From Triplophysa rosa (taxonomy: Eukaryota > Chordata > Actinopteri > Cypriniformes > Nemacheilidae), in contig NC_079907.1 of assembly GCF_024868665.1 (NCBI RefSeq), forward strand, positions 13,469,387 through 13,533,386: a stretch of 64,000 bases of DNA, read 5' to 3'. Below, piece after piece: positions 25,761-37,916 of the stretch. Under the pieces are notes generated by a model. It made no database searches. It had not been told where the DNA came from and saw only the letters and a program-made list of their open reading frames with translations. The number at the start of each line of letters is the position of its first letter. The stretch's first letter is position 1. Both the position numbers and the translations under genes were made by a program.

Positions 25761-27780
25761 TCATCCAAGTACACTGTCATTAAAGGCTAAACACACCACG
25801 GCTTTTTGATGGCCACTGTATTCCCGCTTGATCTCTCCTGTCTCCACACACCACAGGCGAGCGAGGTTATCAGAGGAGGCTGAAAGCCAAATGAAAATCC
25901 AAATAATTAAACAACTAATAACCGTGTTTGTAACAATAGCAAAACACTTTAACCATGTTTGCAGCCGTGTTTGCAAGGGCACACCTGTAACGATGTACTG
26001 TGAATCCCCAGAGAAGGCACAATCCCACATCCATCCTCGGGACGTTTCTCCTGGGTTGTTACTCTTAATACTCAACTCTGTCATTAGAGAGAAGTTTGAG
26101 GTTCGCCAGATTTTACAGGTCTGGTCAGCGGAGCAGGTTGCCAGCAATCTAGTGAAGACAAAAATCAAAGCATTTGTGTTAAAGGGATAGTTCACCCAAA
26201 ACTGAACATTCAAATTCAACTCACCTACTTGTCATTTTAAACCTGTATGAGTTTCTTTCTTCTGCAGAACACAACAGAAGATATTTTGAAGAATGTTTGG
26301 TAACCGAACAATGGTGTTATCCATTTACTTCTATGGAACGGACAGTTGGACACTAAACCAATGCAAGTCAATGGGTTCCGCCGTTGTTCGGTTACCAACA
26401 TTCTTCAAAATATCTTCTGTTGTGTTCTGCAGAAGAAAGAAATTCATACAGGTTTGAAACGACAAGAGGGTGAGTAAATGATGACAGAATTTTCATTTCT
26501 GGGTGAACTATCCCTTTAAAAAAATGACAAACTAATGCTCTCTGGTTTGCTTATCAGTTAAAAGGTTGTTTAACTACTGTTATGTGTTTTGTAAGAAAAC
26601 GTACGTGGAGTCTGGGCTGAATTTGCACCGTAAAGAGTAGCGTTTGTGGGAAGGGATCTTGGTCTTGGGTATCAGCTGTGTCACCTCATCCCCCATTCCA
26701 CCAGCCAAATTCCACACATAACAGTTGCCCTATAGACAAATGATCCAAATCTGAGTTCAGAACCTAAATGTACATGTTTATAGTGAAGGTTTAAGTGCGG
26801 CTACTTACCGAGCTGTTAACTGCTGCCATATAACTGGCATCAGGATCGATGTGAACTGAATTGACGGATACGTCTGGTTCTGGGATGAGCTGTTCGTTGT
26901 GGTCCGTTTTTAGATCCCAGATGTGGATGACACCACTTTGGTCGCCAACGATTAATTCAGCCTAAAGCAATCACAAATGCACTTGTTCGATTGGTTTGCT
27001 TGTTGGTAGTAGTCACTATTATTACTATGCGGATGATAAAAAAGCTGACCTGATTGGGATGAAGACACACACAGTTAACAGGTGCATTGACTTGGAAGAT
27101 TCGTTGGCACTGGAGGTTCCTTGACCTGAGAAATATTTCATATTTATTCAAATATTTCAAGGTTTAAAACTTCCCTAATCTTTAGATATGCAACAAACAG
27201 CATTTATTTACCTCAGGTCCCAGATGCGAGCCATGCAGTCTTCTCCACCTGTGTACATCCACCTACCATCCTCGTGAAAGCCAACTGATGTGATGTTCTT
27301 GCTGACGCCATCGTAATTGATCACTGGGTTTGGATTATTTGAGTTTAAGTCATACATGCGTATGTGTTGATACCCTGAGAGGCAAAAAACAAAACACAAT
27401 TTTTAGCTTTAAGGTTTTCTATCTCAGGTAGTCTGTGAATCGGAACTTACCAGCAGCCGCAATCATGCTCCTATCAGGTGTTACTTCAAGAGAATTAACC
27501 TGCTGATGTATGAGTTAAGCAAATGTATCAAAGCATTATTTCTGCATCTAAATTGAAACTCTACATTATGCATCTCGGTGGTGGTCTTTAACATGGCTGT
27601 GTATATATGTGGCCAAACCTTTGTTCATAAAGGATACCGAGTCTTGGTGTTGTACAGTTCTCGTGCAAATGCCACTGTGAGCCTGCCAGAATCTGACGGT
27701 GTGATCATATCCAGCGGTGGCCAGTATAACCGGATCACTGCCGACTGTACCTTGATTAACATTCATGTTGAATTCAAACC
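25761..27780 (-). CDS. mlst8: mTOR-associated WD40 protein LST8 (GbetaL)
   Basis: Seven-bladed WD40 subunit shared by mTORC1 and mTORC2; it binds and stabilises the mTOR kinase domain. The ATG is at 27766. Exons are 27780-27638, 27502-27451, 27374-27212, 27125-27050, 26961-26809, 26729-26605, 26148-25985 and 25879-25761. The product is 326 residues, the same length as the human protein. Recognisable blades include [54 protein letters not shown] and SDNLARLW, ending in FNDSVLG. The 5' UTR continues in an upstream noncoding exon with a donor at 28268. A MITE occupies one intron. It is convergent with bricd5. Confidence 0.98.
26179..26519. mobile_element. TTAA MITE, best-preserved copy (copy 3)
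   Basis: Bounded by TTAA at 26179-26182 and 26516-26519. The ends are AGGGATAGTTCACCCA and TGGGTGAACTATCCCT. Arms of more than 100 bp pair almost perfectly (TTTCTTTCTTCTGCAGAACA against TGTTCTGCAGAAGAAAGAAA). It lies in the mlst8 intron between the exons at 26729 and 26148. Confidence 0.9.
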
Positions 27781-28267
27781 CTGGTGAAAAAAAACACAAA
27801 TCCTAATGGATTCCATGACAAATGCCATTATAAACCATAAGCTGTTTACCATTTATACAATTCTTTTATGCAGTGTTCGACCTGAGTCGACAGGATTTTA
27901 CGATTTTCAATTGGTTCATCAACACATGAACAGGTAGGGACCCACATAGAACACGAGTTTCCATTCAACCAAAACAATTGCATTAAAACCAATAAACCCA
28001 GTATAATTTATGTGATGGTTTCCATTTTATTTTTCAGGATAAAGTTTTGCACTGCGGGAGAATGTCGTCTTTGCTTTGACTGAAAGCTGTTTTTGAACCT
28101 TTTACACACATCAATTTGTTCCTATATACAGTTAAGTAATTATTACATAGATAGAAACTTGCGGGGTCTGACTCACGTCACAATGCTTAGTAACGTTAAC
28201 GTTATCTCCAAAAGAAGAAAAACTAACAATCTTAAACACGACATTTAACGTAAATAAATGCTCTTAC

Positions 28268-28410
28268 CTGTTGGCTAAGGATGCAATCCAAATCCAAAGA
28301 GCTTAATGTAAAAGAAAAACAACCTCAACAGCTAATATCACATTATTTACACTGATGTCAAACGTAGACGTCCCTCTTCCAAAACCGTCCCCACAGAAAC
28401 AATGCTCAAA
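28268..28410 (-). other. mlst8: mlst8 noncoding first exon (approximate 5' limit)
   Basis: On the minus strand CTTAGCCAACAG|GTAAGAGC is a strong donor at 28268. A clean acceptor (TTTTCACCAG) precedes the coding exon at 27780. The 5' end of the exon was not determined. Confidence 0.6.
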
Positions 28411-28671
28411 TAAAGGTTCCGGATGCAAAGTACATCATTTGGTTTTATATATTTTTTAATATTTATACACGCATTTAATTAATCAATGCAACATTCAAAA
28501 GAAATAAATTATACATACATGCATATATTAAAGCTAATTCATTTACAGAAGCCTATGGCAACAAAATGATATCCAATGGAGCACTTGAACAAAATTGAAC
28601 AAGTAGTAGTTTATTTAATTTGAAATCATATGAAAAACCATGCTGTTTGATAACTTCATTGCAAAACAGCA

Positions 28672-31364
28672 TCAACCCACTAATACGCCAAGGTTTTGCT
28701 TAACTTCCACAGGGTCAGCGAGGGCACATGACAAAATGCTTGCCCTCATTCCACTTCTGGTTTTAGGAGATGAAAGAACCTACAAATAAAAATACAATTA
28801 TTTTAAAATTCATTTAAATATAAAAGGCAAGTGAGAAAAATGTCAAACATGATGATGTCATTAACCTTTAGATAAATTTTGCATCTCTCGAGAAGAAGCG
28901 TCCACTTCATAGTTGTCCTTTGAGACTCCGACAGATACATAAACTCCTCTGTCTGTAAATATATACATTTTGCTTTTACTTTCTACAGTACACACATATA
29001 CACCAAACTTACAATATATTTTATTAATTAGGTCGTAAAAATGTTCATCAAGTGAATGAATCTAATGGTGTCTATCACAAGTTTAAAAAAAAGGATTTTC
29101 TGGGGGGATCTAGAAATGTACAAGCAATGATGTGCTTACCTTACAACCCAGGGTTTTCTCAGCGACCCTGCCCGCCAGGCTGCACGACTTCAACGTCCCA
29201 GTATGATCACTGATATCCACCAGCAGCTCAAAGCCTGAAGTGACGTGGAGTTGTTGTCCCTGACTTGGACAGGCAGGATTGGAACAGGTCTGACTGTCCT
29301 CGTTGATTTGGAACTTGCATTTGGCGCTAGTGCAAAAATGAAATCATTTGTACAGAGTAGGTCATACAAAACAATGTGGGCATTTCAGACTCACCATCTG
29401 TTGCGTATGATTTTGGAGATAGAGGAACCTAGTTCAAGCATTGTAATGAACGCATATGTAATGCAATGGAAAGCATCAGCATGTTCTTGACTTCTGGCTT
29501 TGATCTGACTCACAGTCAGCACATCACTAATGGAGTCCACTGAGAAATAAATGTAAAGATAGAATTTTACTGTATGGCTACATACTAGAATTTCACGCAT
29601 ATCTTGATTTTCTTAAAGCAGAGGTTTAGATTCATACAATATATCACATGACTTACATTGCACACCATCACCTGGAAGAACCTCCTGGTCCAGATCTCCA
29701 GTTTCTAACAATGTCCTTATACAAGCATACAGTTGGTTGGCCTCTGCTGTGTCTAAATAGTTAAAAAAACAGTTATTGGTTGGAACATAAAGAATTTTAA
29801 TGATATCTTCCAAAATGACTTATTTATAATGGGAACTATTTCAAGGATGGAATTCCTACCAGGGTGTACAGTAATGATTGTTTTTGAGGTCACGGTTGCT
29901 ATCATACAACTGCGAAAACTGTCAAAGGTGACGCGAGCGTCTGCAATGAAGAGAACTAAGAGAAAATACAAACACTTTTACATTTTTATTTTTGTTAATA
30001 TTACAGATTTAAGAAAGCCCATAAATATGCATGCTTATACCTGTTCCTCTTTGTGTTTGTGTTTGAAACAGCTGAATGATCTCTTTATCCCAACTGGATT
30101 ACACAAAATCATCATTTTCAAATGATTTACAATATTATTATTGTATTTTGGTTTTAATTCCAAGTTAGTTGCTTACCACACTAACGGATATGATTTCACA
30201 GTGTCGTCAAAGAGCCATACTTCCAGCCTCTGTCCTTTGCGTCCATCTGATTTTGTAAAGAATTTCTCGTCTCCCACCTTTCAATAACAAAATCTCAATC
30301 AGCTCTGGCAGCTTTTAGAAGAAAAAACATTACCTAGAAGTATTTCTAAGGAATCTAACCGACTGCACAGCTGCTAGAATGTTAATAATGTTCCCATCCA
30401 GGCTCTGTCCATTTGCAGTAATGTCTCTCAATGAATAAAAGTCCCCTGGATCTTTAATAAGCATGTGGAATAATGGAAGAATCCTGGTCTCGGTTTCTAA
30501 ATCTGAGCAGATCTTAATGGCTGAGTGAGTCTCCGTTACCAACAGCCTGTAGAGACTGAAATAAAATATTTATATGACATAGAGATGTTGACAAAGACAT
30601 TTGTTGGTTGGCTGTAATTCAGAATCTTTCAATTGTGTTTTATTATTTACCTGGGTGTTGAGGGACAAAACCGTTCTTCTTTCTCATAGTCTTTAGTCAC
30701 AACAAGGGGATTTTCAATTACAACTAAAATGAAAAATTCTTCTTCAGCTAACAGTAACGGTGTTAATTGAAATATCTCATCTAAAATATATGTAAAATAA
30801 TCATTCGTTAATAAGGGAATGCTGCTACAAATCTCACCACAATCCCCAATCTGAAAGCGACTGCTAAGTGCTTGAATGTACTCCTCATTTCCCCATGCAG
30901 ACACGTTGAGAAAATGTTGTGGCGAGTCTTTAATGGTGAAACTGAAGGTGAACCTTTCAGAGCCAACATCTGGTTGAGAAAAAAACAGCATGTGAATTAT
31001 GGGGAACTACAAAAAATGTGGAAATGTTTCTTATAGATAAACATTCACTAGCAATTAAGTAAAAAAGCTATTGGTATGTGGCTATTCATAAAATAATAAA
31101 AAGTTTGCTAGAGGTGTGAAAAGTGGGAACATGGATGTAAAGTTATGTAATAACAAACTTTTTCTGTCCGGAAATCCTCTTGAATCAGTTTTCCCTATAA
31201 TCACTCCAACCACCTTCTGGAAAATGAAACAATTGCTTATTTTCTCACTTTTAAAATGCATTGTTGGCTTTCAGAAGCCATAACACGATCAGCGTTTGAT
31301 TTTACAGTCTCACCGAATGTGTGATGTTCATGTTCAGGTCTGATATTGGCACACAGTTCTGCAT
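28672..31364 (-). CDS. meiob: Meiosis-specific protein with OB domains
   Basis: Single-stranded DNA-binding, RPA1-like factor that with SPATA22 supports meiotic recombination in germ cells. Thirteen coding exons: 31364-31314, 31216-31159, 30969-30838, 30723-30651, 30555-30360, 30277-30177, 30093-30041, 29940-29860, 29752-29657, 29539-29395, 29326-29140, 28952-28866 and 28779-28672. They give 455 residues, like the mammalian protein. Hallmarks are VVGVIIGKTDSRGFPDRK, ERFTFSFTIKDSP, FYSLRDITANGQSLDG, KSDGRKGQRLEVWL, SCMIATVTSKTIIT and the OB-fold with a zinc-ribbon-like Cys set (CAKC, CSNPAC), then SDHTGTLKSCSLAG. The ATG is in the first exon carrying homology; a further in-frame start upstream is possible. 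A noncoding exon may end at 31478. Confidence 0.95.
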
Positions 31365-31720
31365 TGCTGCGTTTTGAATTTCGTCTCTATAAAGCAAATA
31401 ACACACGAACTGAATAACACACAAAACGGTTAGAAATGTTCACATTTGTGAAGAGCTTAAACCACTTAAAGAGTTACCAAAACAGCTAGCGACTGAAATC
31501 CTCTCAGCGGACAACCTGAGGAGTTTTTGTAGGTAATTCTTTTCGTAGCGAATGCTAGTTTGCTGTAGCAGCCTATAATACATAAATAAAATCACCGTTG
31601 TTATATTGGAAGATAAAGATAGTAATAATTACAGCGGAAATATGTTTGCTTGTTATAAAGTCATGAGAGAGCGGAACAGGTCGCGAGCTACAAAACTGAC
31701 CGTTTGTACGAACTGCGTCA

Positions 31721-31731
31721 TTTTGGCGGGA
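31721..31731 (-). promoter_or_regulatory. meiob: E2F-type site in the meiob promoter
   Basis: TTTTGGCGGGA (TCCCGCCAAAA in gene orientation) matches the E2F consensus and contains the TCCCGC core used by E2F6. It lies about 360 bases upstream of the meiob ATG, near the presumed 5' UTR exon. Confidence 0.55.
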
Positions 31732-32086
31732 GAACTTTCGCTGCTGGATGCTACCTTATGGAGATGAAAAATGAACATTGCAACCACTTTAAAATCAAAC
31801 AGCCTTTTTATTCAAACTTTTAAAAGTCTATGTGGAACGAATGACTAAATGAGACACTTTCAGAACTATTTAAATAAATTCTGCATGTATAATAAAGACT
31901 TTGGTTCAAATATATCATATAATCATAGTCGCAGTGCTATAAATTACATTACAGGAAATTATTAAAGGTTCAAAATTAAAACTCTTAATAAAAAAATCCT
32001 GGTTTTAGCATGTAATTACATTTCTTCGTGCACATATTCACAGATCTTATGTAGACTAGTATTAAAAATAGATCCATTTAATCTCA

Positions 32087-32160
32087 GGATGGCCATAATA
32101 CATCTGTGTACAGGACTCCCAGTCAGGGGCTTTTCCTTGTCCACTTCATGAACTGCATCC
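32087..32160 (-). ncRNA. SECIS element (form 2) in the msrb1 3' UTR
   Basis: In gene orientation the quartet ATGA (32149-32146) is followed by stem GTGGACAAGG, the unpaired AAAA, a small CCC/GGG ministem, the return strand CCTGTACAC and the opposite quartet AGAT (32105-32102). Flanking GGATG and CATCC can close a basal helix. This is the layout of a form 2 SECIS, which recruits SBP2 to recode UGA. It lies about 55 bases after the msrb1 stop. Folding was done by eye. Confidence 0.8.
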
Positions 32161-32202
32161 TGTTATGGGTGTTCAACAGCAGTCTCATCAGCACAACCTC
32201 GT

Positions 32203-32926
32203 TTAGTGTTTATCAACCTTATCTAGTGAAAAAAAAGAGTTTATTAATATGAATAAAAGAAATAAAAGTGACAATACAAATGATAACTTTCATGATATTG
32301 CTACATCATATTGAAAGCTGTCTGTATACCTTTTGGGACAAACTTAAGCGAGTGGCTGAATATTCAGAAACGTGATAAGCCCTCCTCTGGTCCATCATTC
32401 AGGAACTCATGGCCTAGTCCATTGCCACACTTTCCACATAGAACCTGCATATTAAAACTTGTAAGCATAAATCTGGTATCATCTATTAATAACAATATGT
32501 TTAATAAACAATTTTCACCTTGTAAGCTGTTAATGTCTCCATGATTTTTGTTACGCTGTCTTCTCGGATGGTCTCTGTGAAAGCAGGCCAGGGGGAGGAA
32601 TGTTCATATTTGGACCTGCTTGAAAACAATGGATGTCCACATTGGGAGCAAACATACATTCCTAGAGATAAACAAAAAAGAAATATCACACAAAATGTTA
32701 CATTCTCAGAAAACGTCCCTAAGTGTTTGTCCCCAGTGTTTTCTTAGACATACAGTTATACCAAAGTTGATTAGCTGTGGCTATATCAGTTCAGCCAATT
32801 TTACAACAATAGTTACATCATAATCTCACACCGCAGGTTGTGCAGAGTAAATGAATGAATACACTACTTACCAGGGTTGAAATGATCTTTATAAACCTCA
32901 TTCCGGAGAAAAGAACAAAAAGACAT
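32203..32926 (-). CDS. msrb1: Methionine-R-sulfoxide reductase B1 (selenoprotein R)
   Basis: Reduces methionine-R-sulfoxide in proteins, including actin, in cytosol and nucleus. Exons 32926-32872, 32661-32519, 32444-32330 and 32222-32203 give 110 residues. Zinc ligands are the pairs CSQC (23, 26) and CGKC (69, 72). The catalytic motif is [17 protein letters not shown], with Sec93 encoded by in-frame TGA at 32366-32364; a naive translation stops there and drops the C-terminus. The true stop is TAA at 32205-32203 in a short last exon (DKVDKH). A SECIS lies downstream. Human MSRB1 is 116 residues. Two msrb1 paralogues exist in zebrafish; which this is cannot be settled. Confidence 0.97.
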
Positions 32927-33012
32927 TGTTTGCCAATATATAAAGATCAATATAACAACACAACAGACTACAGGATACTTTACGAAGATCAAATGTGAGG
33001 ACAAGATGTTCC

Positions 33013-33024
33013 GGTCACGTGACC
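33013..33024. promoter_or_regulatory. Palindromic CLEAR/USF E-box upstream of msrb1
   Basis: GGTCACGTGACC is a perfect 12-base palindrome containing GTCACGTGAC, the consensus bound by TFEB/TFE3 and also by USF/MITF. It is about 90 bases upstream of the msrb1 start codon. Factor identity is inference. Confidence 0.55.
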
Positions 33025-33029
33025 CTTAC

Positions 33030-33897
33030 ACAGCTCGTCTTGCATGCTTCACGATAGACCGCGAGGTGTCGCACGCTCATTTTCAAACTGTGAATGTTTG
33101 AGTCAAAATAGTTTAATCCATGCAGATACATTTGTAAATGAAATTGAAACATTTCAGTTATTAAATAAATACTTTAATCAATAAAGTTAGTTACATGAAG
33201 GATAAAATAATAAATGCTGTAAATTCTGAATGTTAATACTAAACTAAATGAATAAACAAAATGCAATGGATTGCAAATTGTAAATTTCTACATTGAAGCA
33301 AATCATTATATTATCATCATCATAACATTTTGGGTAAAAGAGTTCACAACACTAAGCATGTTCCCATTTGCTTTAATGACAACATGCATGTTTGATAGCT
33401 TAAATGGAATTCACGGGTTTACACCAAATCTGATGATCAAGGTTATTTCAGAGTGCTTTGAATGTTTCAAAAGGCATCATGTGTGTTAACACTATCAATG
33501 TCACATTGATTAGGGACCTAGAGCTGCAGACTTTACATCCTAATGTTACTTTGTTTTACATTTTTTTAATTGTTGGTTCACTTCCAGGTTTAAATGACAT
33601 TTTGCCTTGCAGACTTTTGAACCCCACGGTAAAAAAAATGTCTCAGGCATGTTGATATTTACTGTAACACACTGTGGCTTACTGAAGGATCACGGTATCT
33701 GAATGTACTAATGCACACTATTATTAAGCAGTGCATTATAGAGATTTCATCGTTATAAAAACATTTGCTACGTTGTAAATAGATCTAATGAAGAGTGTTT
33801 TTTGGATAGAGATTTTCTTTTTTTTTTTCTTTGTGGTGTTAAGTTAAAAAATCCACTGTCTTTGCTGGCACCTAGTAAGATATTTGACAGGTTTTGT
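33030..33897. other. Region between msrb1 and neurl2
   Basis: AT-rich; it contains the neurl2 3' UTR (minus strand). No other gene or clear repeat is seen. Confidence 0.5.
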
Positions 33898-34819
33898 TCA
33901 CTCATATTTGCAGTAGTGTTTAAGCAACTCTGGAAGTTCCAGCCAGTCTAAAGCCATTCTGTGAATGATGTGTTTCTGAATGGTCTTTCGGCAGAGCGTC
34001 TGCAATGAAGCAACTGAAAAAGAGGGACAGAGGGAGGAATAGTTACATTTGACATTTCTCATCATAAAGTACAATCGTATTAACAAATTATAAGGTGAAA
34101 CTCTTACAGCCATATTCCACCTGCACAATCCGGACACATTTTGTCGCTGCAAATACATCCACGATGGCATATAAAGGCTTATTTGTTGGGATTCTCTTAG
34201 CAGAGGCTCCCATGTCTTCACCGTTGATGATGATGTGCATGTCGGCATAGCCTTGTCCTTTAGGCACATAGACAACCCCAATGCGACTGCGGCGTGCAGT
34301 AGGAGGTAATGCGTTGCTTTTGTACAGGTCATCCAGGATGTGACTGTACCTGCCAGGTCGACTGCGTCCCACCAGCTTGTCCAGGGGTATGCACACATTT
34401 TCTACATACAGGTGAGTGTTGGTAAAAAATGTTTTAGGCTTGTTTTCTATCTCACCACTCACATTTGGTTGTTCTCCTACCTCTCCTTCATCCTCAACGA
34501 CTTTATTATGGTTTCTTGTTATAGCAAATACCCAGCTGTCTCCCATTTCCACAAGATCAGGCAGAGAGTATTCTGGTACAGTTTCCAGTGTTCGGGGGTC
34601 ATGTGCGGTTAGTCCGATCCGTAGATGACCACACCAGCCCAGTTCTTTCTCTTCAATCTCCACAAGGAAAATCTCTCCAGGGCTTAAGGGGTCTTTACTG
34701 AAGCAGACGCCATTTGCAAAACTTTCTACGCGGGTGGCCTGAGTTCTTGAGGGGTCCAGTCTCACGTTTGTACCATGAACTGGGTGAAATTCCATAAACT
34801 GTCCTAAAACGGCTGCCAT
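33898..34819 (-). CDS. neurl2: Neuralized-like protein 2 (Ozz), NHR and SOCS-box E3 adaptor
   Basis: Substrate-recognition subunit of a Cullin-5/Elongin E3 ligase, known in mammals as muscle-specific Ozz that targets sarcolemmal beta-catenin and myosin. Two exons, 34819-34108 and 34013-33898, give 275 residues (human 285). The NHR domain (about residues 12-235) shows FHPVHGTNVRLDPSRTQATR, ESFANGVCFSKDPL, EIEEKELGWCGHLRIGL, WVFAITRNHNKV, PPTARRSRIGVVY and ADMHIIINGEDMG. The SOCS box (about 237-275) ends in LLKHYCKYE. I chose the MAAVLGQ start (AAAATGG context) over an upstream in-frame ATG. The intron position just before the SOCS box is as in mammals. Confidence 0.97.
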
Positions 34820-35819
34820 TTTCAAGGTTTCAGAAAAATAAAGGATCAACAGGAACCGGGGTAGTCTTTCAGGTTTAAATGTTCCAGAAATATTATCAAA
34901 TATCCTGATAATACACTTCTCCGGGAGTAATCTTCGGTGAACCCATGATCTTTCTAGCAGACAAACTCCTCCACCATATCGGAATCACTTGAGCTTGTTG
35001 AAATTTCTAGTCCTGAAGGGCTGACTATTTTTGACCTGCGTGTGTCATTGGTGGTTTTAAATAGATAGGATATGCTGAGTGAAGACAAATGGCTGGGAGG
35101 AGTTTAGCTGCCAGATCTGCTCATTGGGAATTCTTTCCAAATTGTTAGAAATGATGGTGTGTGTGCTTTGTTTGTAAACTATGAGATCTTGAAAGGACAA
35201 AGTGAGCTTGCTTTGTGTATTTTTCAAAGTACCGTCTGTCTCTTCTCAGCACAGAAAGATCTGTGCTCAAGAGGCAGCTCGTGGCTTTATGTAGGGCAAA
35301 GTAATTGTCCTCTTTTACCCCACTTCAAAGCACAGCATGATAAGAGTAATATAAAAGTGAAGAGACAGTCTGCATTATGAGAACAGAGTATGCTTTTAAA
35401 ATGTAATACTGATGTTTCTGTGATTAAGATCAGATGAATTTTATGAAAATATTCGTTTATGCTGTTTTATCCGAGTCATCAACATGTATTAGGTCATCAG
35501 ATGTTATGTTAGGCTGTGTCTTTCTATGTGAGTCGATGTTAGGGCAGATTTGTTTTAATCGAGATTAAAGTGGACTGCAGCCACGCTTTCTATAATCAGA
35601 TTGAGAAACTGCGGTTCGTCCGATCACATCCGGATGGAGCCTGTGTGGGGGAGGAGTCAGTTTCAATCCGTCGACACAGGTTCACCGTAATATAGCCTAC
35701 CAATGATGTACGAGAGAGAGAAGTGTAATACTGTAGTTGAAAACTGTGGGTTTTAGTTCGGTGGATGTGTGCGCGCTGCAGGCACAGATCTGCACATCCC
35801 TGCGGACGCAATGAATGCC

Positions 35820-36037
35820 ATCAGCGCGCTCTCGGTCTTTAACAGTAGCGTCGTAAAATCTTATGCCAAGCTGTGTGCAGATTTATGGATCATGCAAGAC
35901 GTTTGAAGAAAGTGTCAGCAGTCTTCTCTCTGGGAATGATTCACAGATCTGCGACTTCATGTTAGTGAGAAGACGCCGTTGATAACCAAAAAGCTGTTAT
36001 CTTTTGGCGATCGGGAGTCCCATGGTTCAGAATTTAG
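35820..36037 (+). other. tex2-like 5' noncoding exon, with upstream ATGs
   Basis: GC-richer sequence ends in AATTTAG|GTAAGT at 36037. The coding exon starts after GCGCTGTCTAG at 37907. The exon carries an ATG at 35811 and one at 36022 (ATGGTTCAG). The latter stays open through the splice and terminates past the main start codon. The 5' boundary is not determined. Confidence 0.5.
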
Positions 36038-37907
36038 GTAAGTTACTGATTTTGTGCTCATTTCGTTCTTCCGTTGAATTTGAATAACAGTTCTTTCAAA
36101 ACGTCATGAAGTTATTTTAGTCAATTGTATTGTTTATACGTGTACTTATTTAATTATTTATTCTGATATGCCCTTTGAATTTGTTGCCCTAAGCAACAAT
36201 CACCTGCTGTGTTTGTAATTAATTGCAGCAAATTAAACTTTAATTCCACACTCCCTTGATCTATATCCATTGGCACTTGAATGTCTGAATGGTTAATAAA
36301 GATAATCTATCTGAGCCATTAAGACTTTAAATCCAGTTTATCTGACATGTGCTATTAATCTGCACTAAAAATGTAGGTGTTACAGATCGCCAGATGTGTA
36401 AAAAATAGGCTCTATATAAAGTAGAAATGTCATTTGTTGAATGGTTTTTCAGTTGTTTATATATCATAAAGTATTATATAATTACTATGCATATTTAATA
36501 AATGTATATTTTGCATGAAGCTTCAAAACACTTCAAAGCCAGCCAATTTTCCAGATATAACAGCTTAGTCTAGATAAATTTGTCAATGTTGTGAGTTACT
36601 TTACTTCTTATTGCATTCCAATATGAATCATATTTCTTCTTACTTCATACTTATCTGACAAAGCTTAAAAAATTGATGGCCAGCAAATGTTTCACACTAC
36701 ACACTATCAAAAATCACAGTAGCCTATAAAAACAACACATCAGCAGGCTGTTTCATTGTCTGCTCATTCCTTTTGTGAAAAAGGCTTTATCATAGATACC
36801 CAGTCATTGCAAATGCAAACATTTATACACTTTTTAGAATGAATGGTTTGTTGGCGGTCGCCAGATGATACTTTCAGAAGGATTGGATGAAACGTACTGT
36901 ACATAAGAGATGTCCAACTTGGCACTTCTTATAGACTCGTGGTTGTAGATGTTCTCGTCTTTTGGTTTATTATTTCATAAATCCATTTGGTAAGAAACAG
37001 GGATTAAAAAGGGATTCCAGTTGCTGTGGAATTGGTGTCACAAGGTTACATAATTAAAGTAGCTAGCCTGTAACTTACTTTTAAATGCCTTACTTGACCT
37101 AGAAAGATAGCGGGAGCTTTTTGCTTTAAACTGAAGTCTGGGATGTCATTTTATATGTCCAGTGTGTAATTTTCTGAAGGATATATTGAAAGAAATGCTA
37201 TAGAATATACATAACTATGTCTTTAGATGTGTATAAAGACCTTACATAATGAAGCGTTATGTTTTTATTACCTTAGAATGAGCTATTTCTATCTACATAC
37301 AGTGCAGGTCCCTTTACATGAAATTCACCATGTAGTTTCAACAGTAGCCCTTAACGGACAAACTGCTCTACAGAGCGCGTTCCGTAAACACATTATTTCT
37401 TTCGGCAAAGAATCCAAAACGTGACAACATTTTAGTTCTGTCAGCCTACGTAGTGCTTCGAAAGGGAGGTTCGAGGGGTGGAGTGAGCTTTAAGATGCAA
37501 GCATAATCGTTCTTGTTACAATACTTTCTCTTCTACGCACAGAGTATATTACCAGCCAAAAAAGTGCAAGATTTCTTAAGTCCTCTTTAAATCCTCATTT
37601 ATACAGTTGAAGTATACTGTCAGAGGTTTTCGGTGCAGCTTTTCGAATTTCAGAGTAGGCAGATTGTTATCACCAAAATCCCTGTTTATGCAGACTCCAT
37701 TTCCAGGGTTTACTTAGAGGGAGATGAAAAATTTTACAAAATTTCATAAAATATATTTTATTTATATCACCCATAAGGCTTTGTGTTGTTTTAAAAACTG
37801 CTGATTGAAGATAAAGCAAAACAGCTGTTGTTCAAACATCCAGAAGGCAGAATAGTTTCATTGTCTTTTATCTGCTGACTCGACCGTATTTTGCTTGCGC
37901 TGTCTAG
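36038..37907. other. tex2-like intron 1
   Basis: About 1.9 kb of AT-rich sequence with no exon, RNA gene or clear transposon recognised. Confidence 0.5.
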
Positions 37908-37916
37908 AGATACATC

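Noticed and set aside
33898..34398. 166-residue frame overlapping neurl2
   Set aside because: The first part is an out-of-frame shadow of the NHR exon; only its last portion is real, as neurl2 exon 2 after the splice.
34820..34849. Upstream in-frame start for neurl2 (MILYFSETLK)
   Set aside because: Weak initiation context and no matching residues in mammalian NEURL2; the AAAATGG start was preferred.
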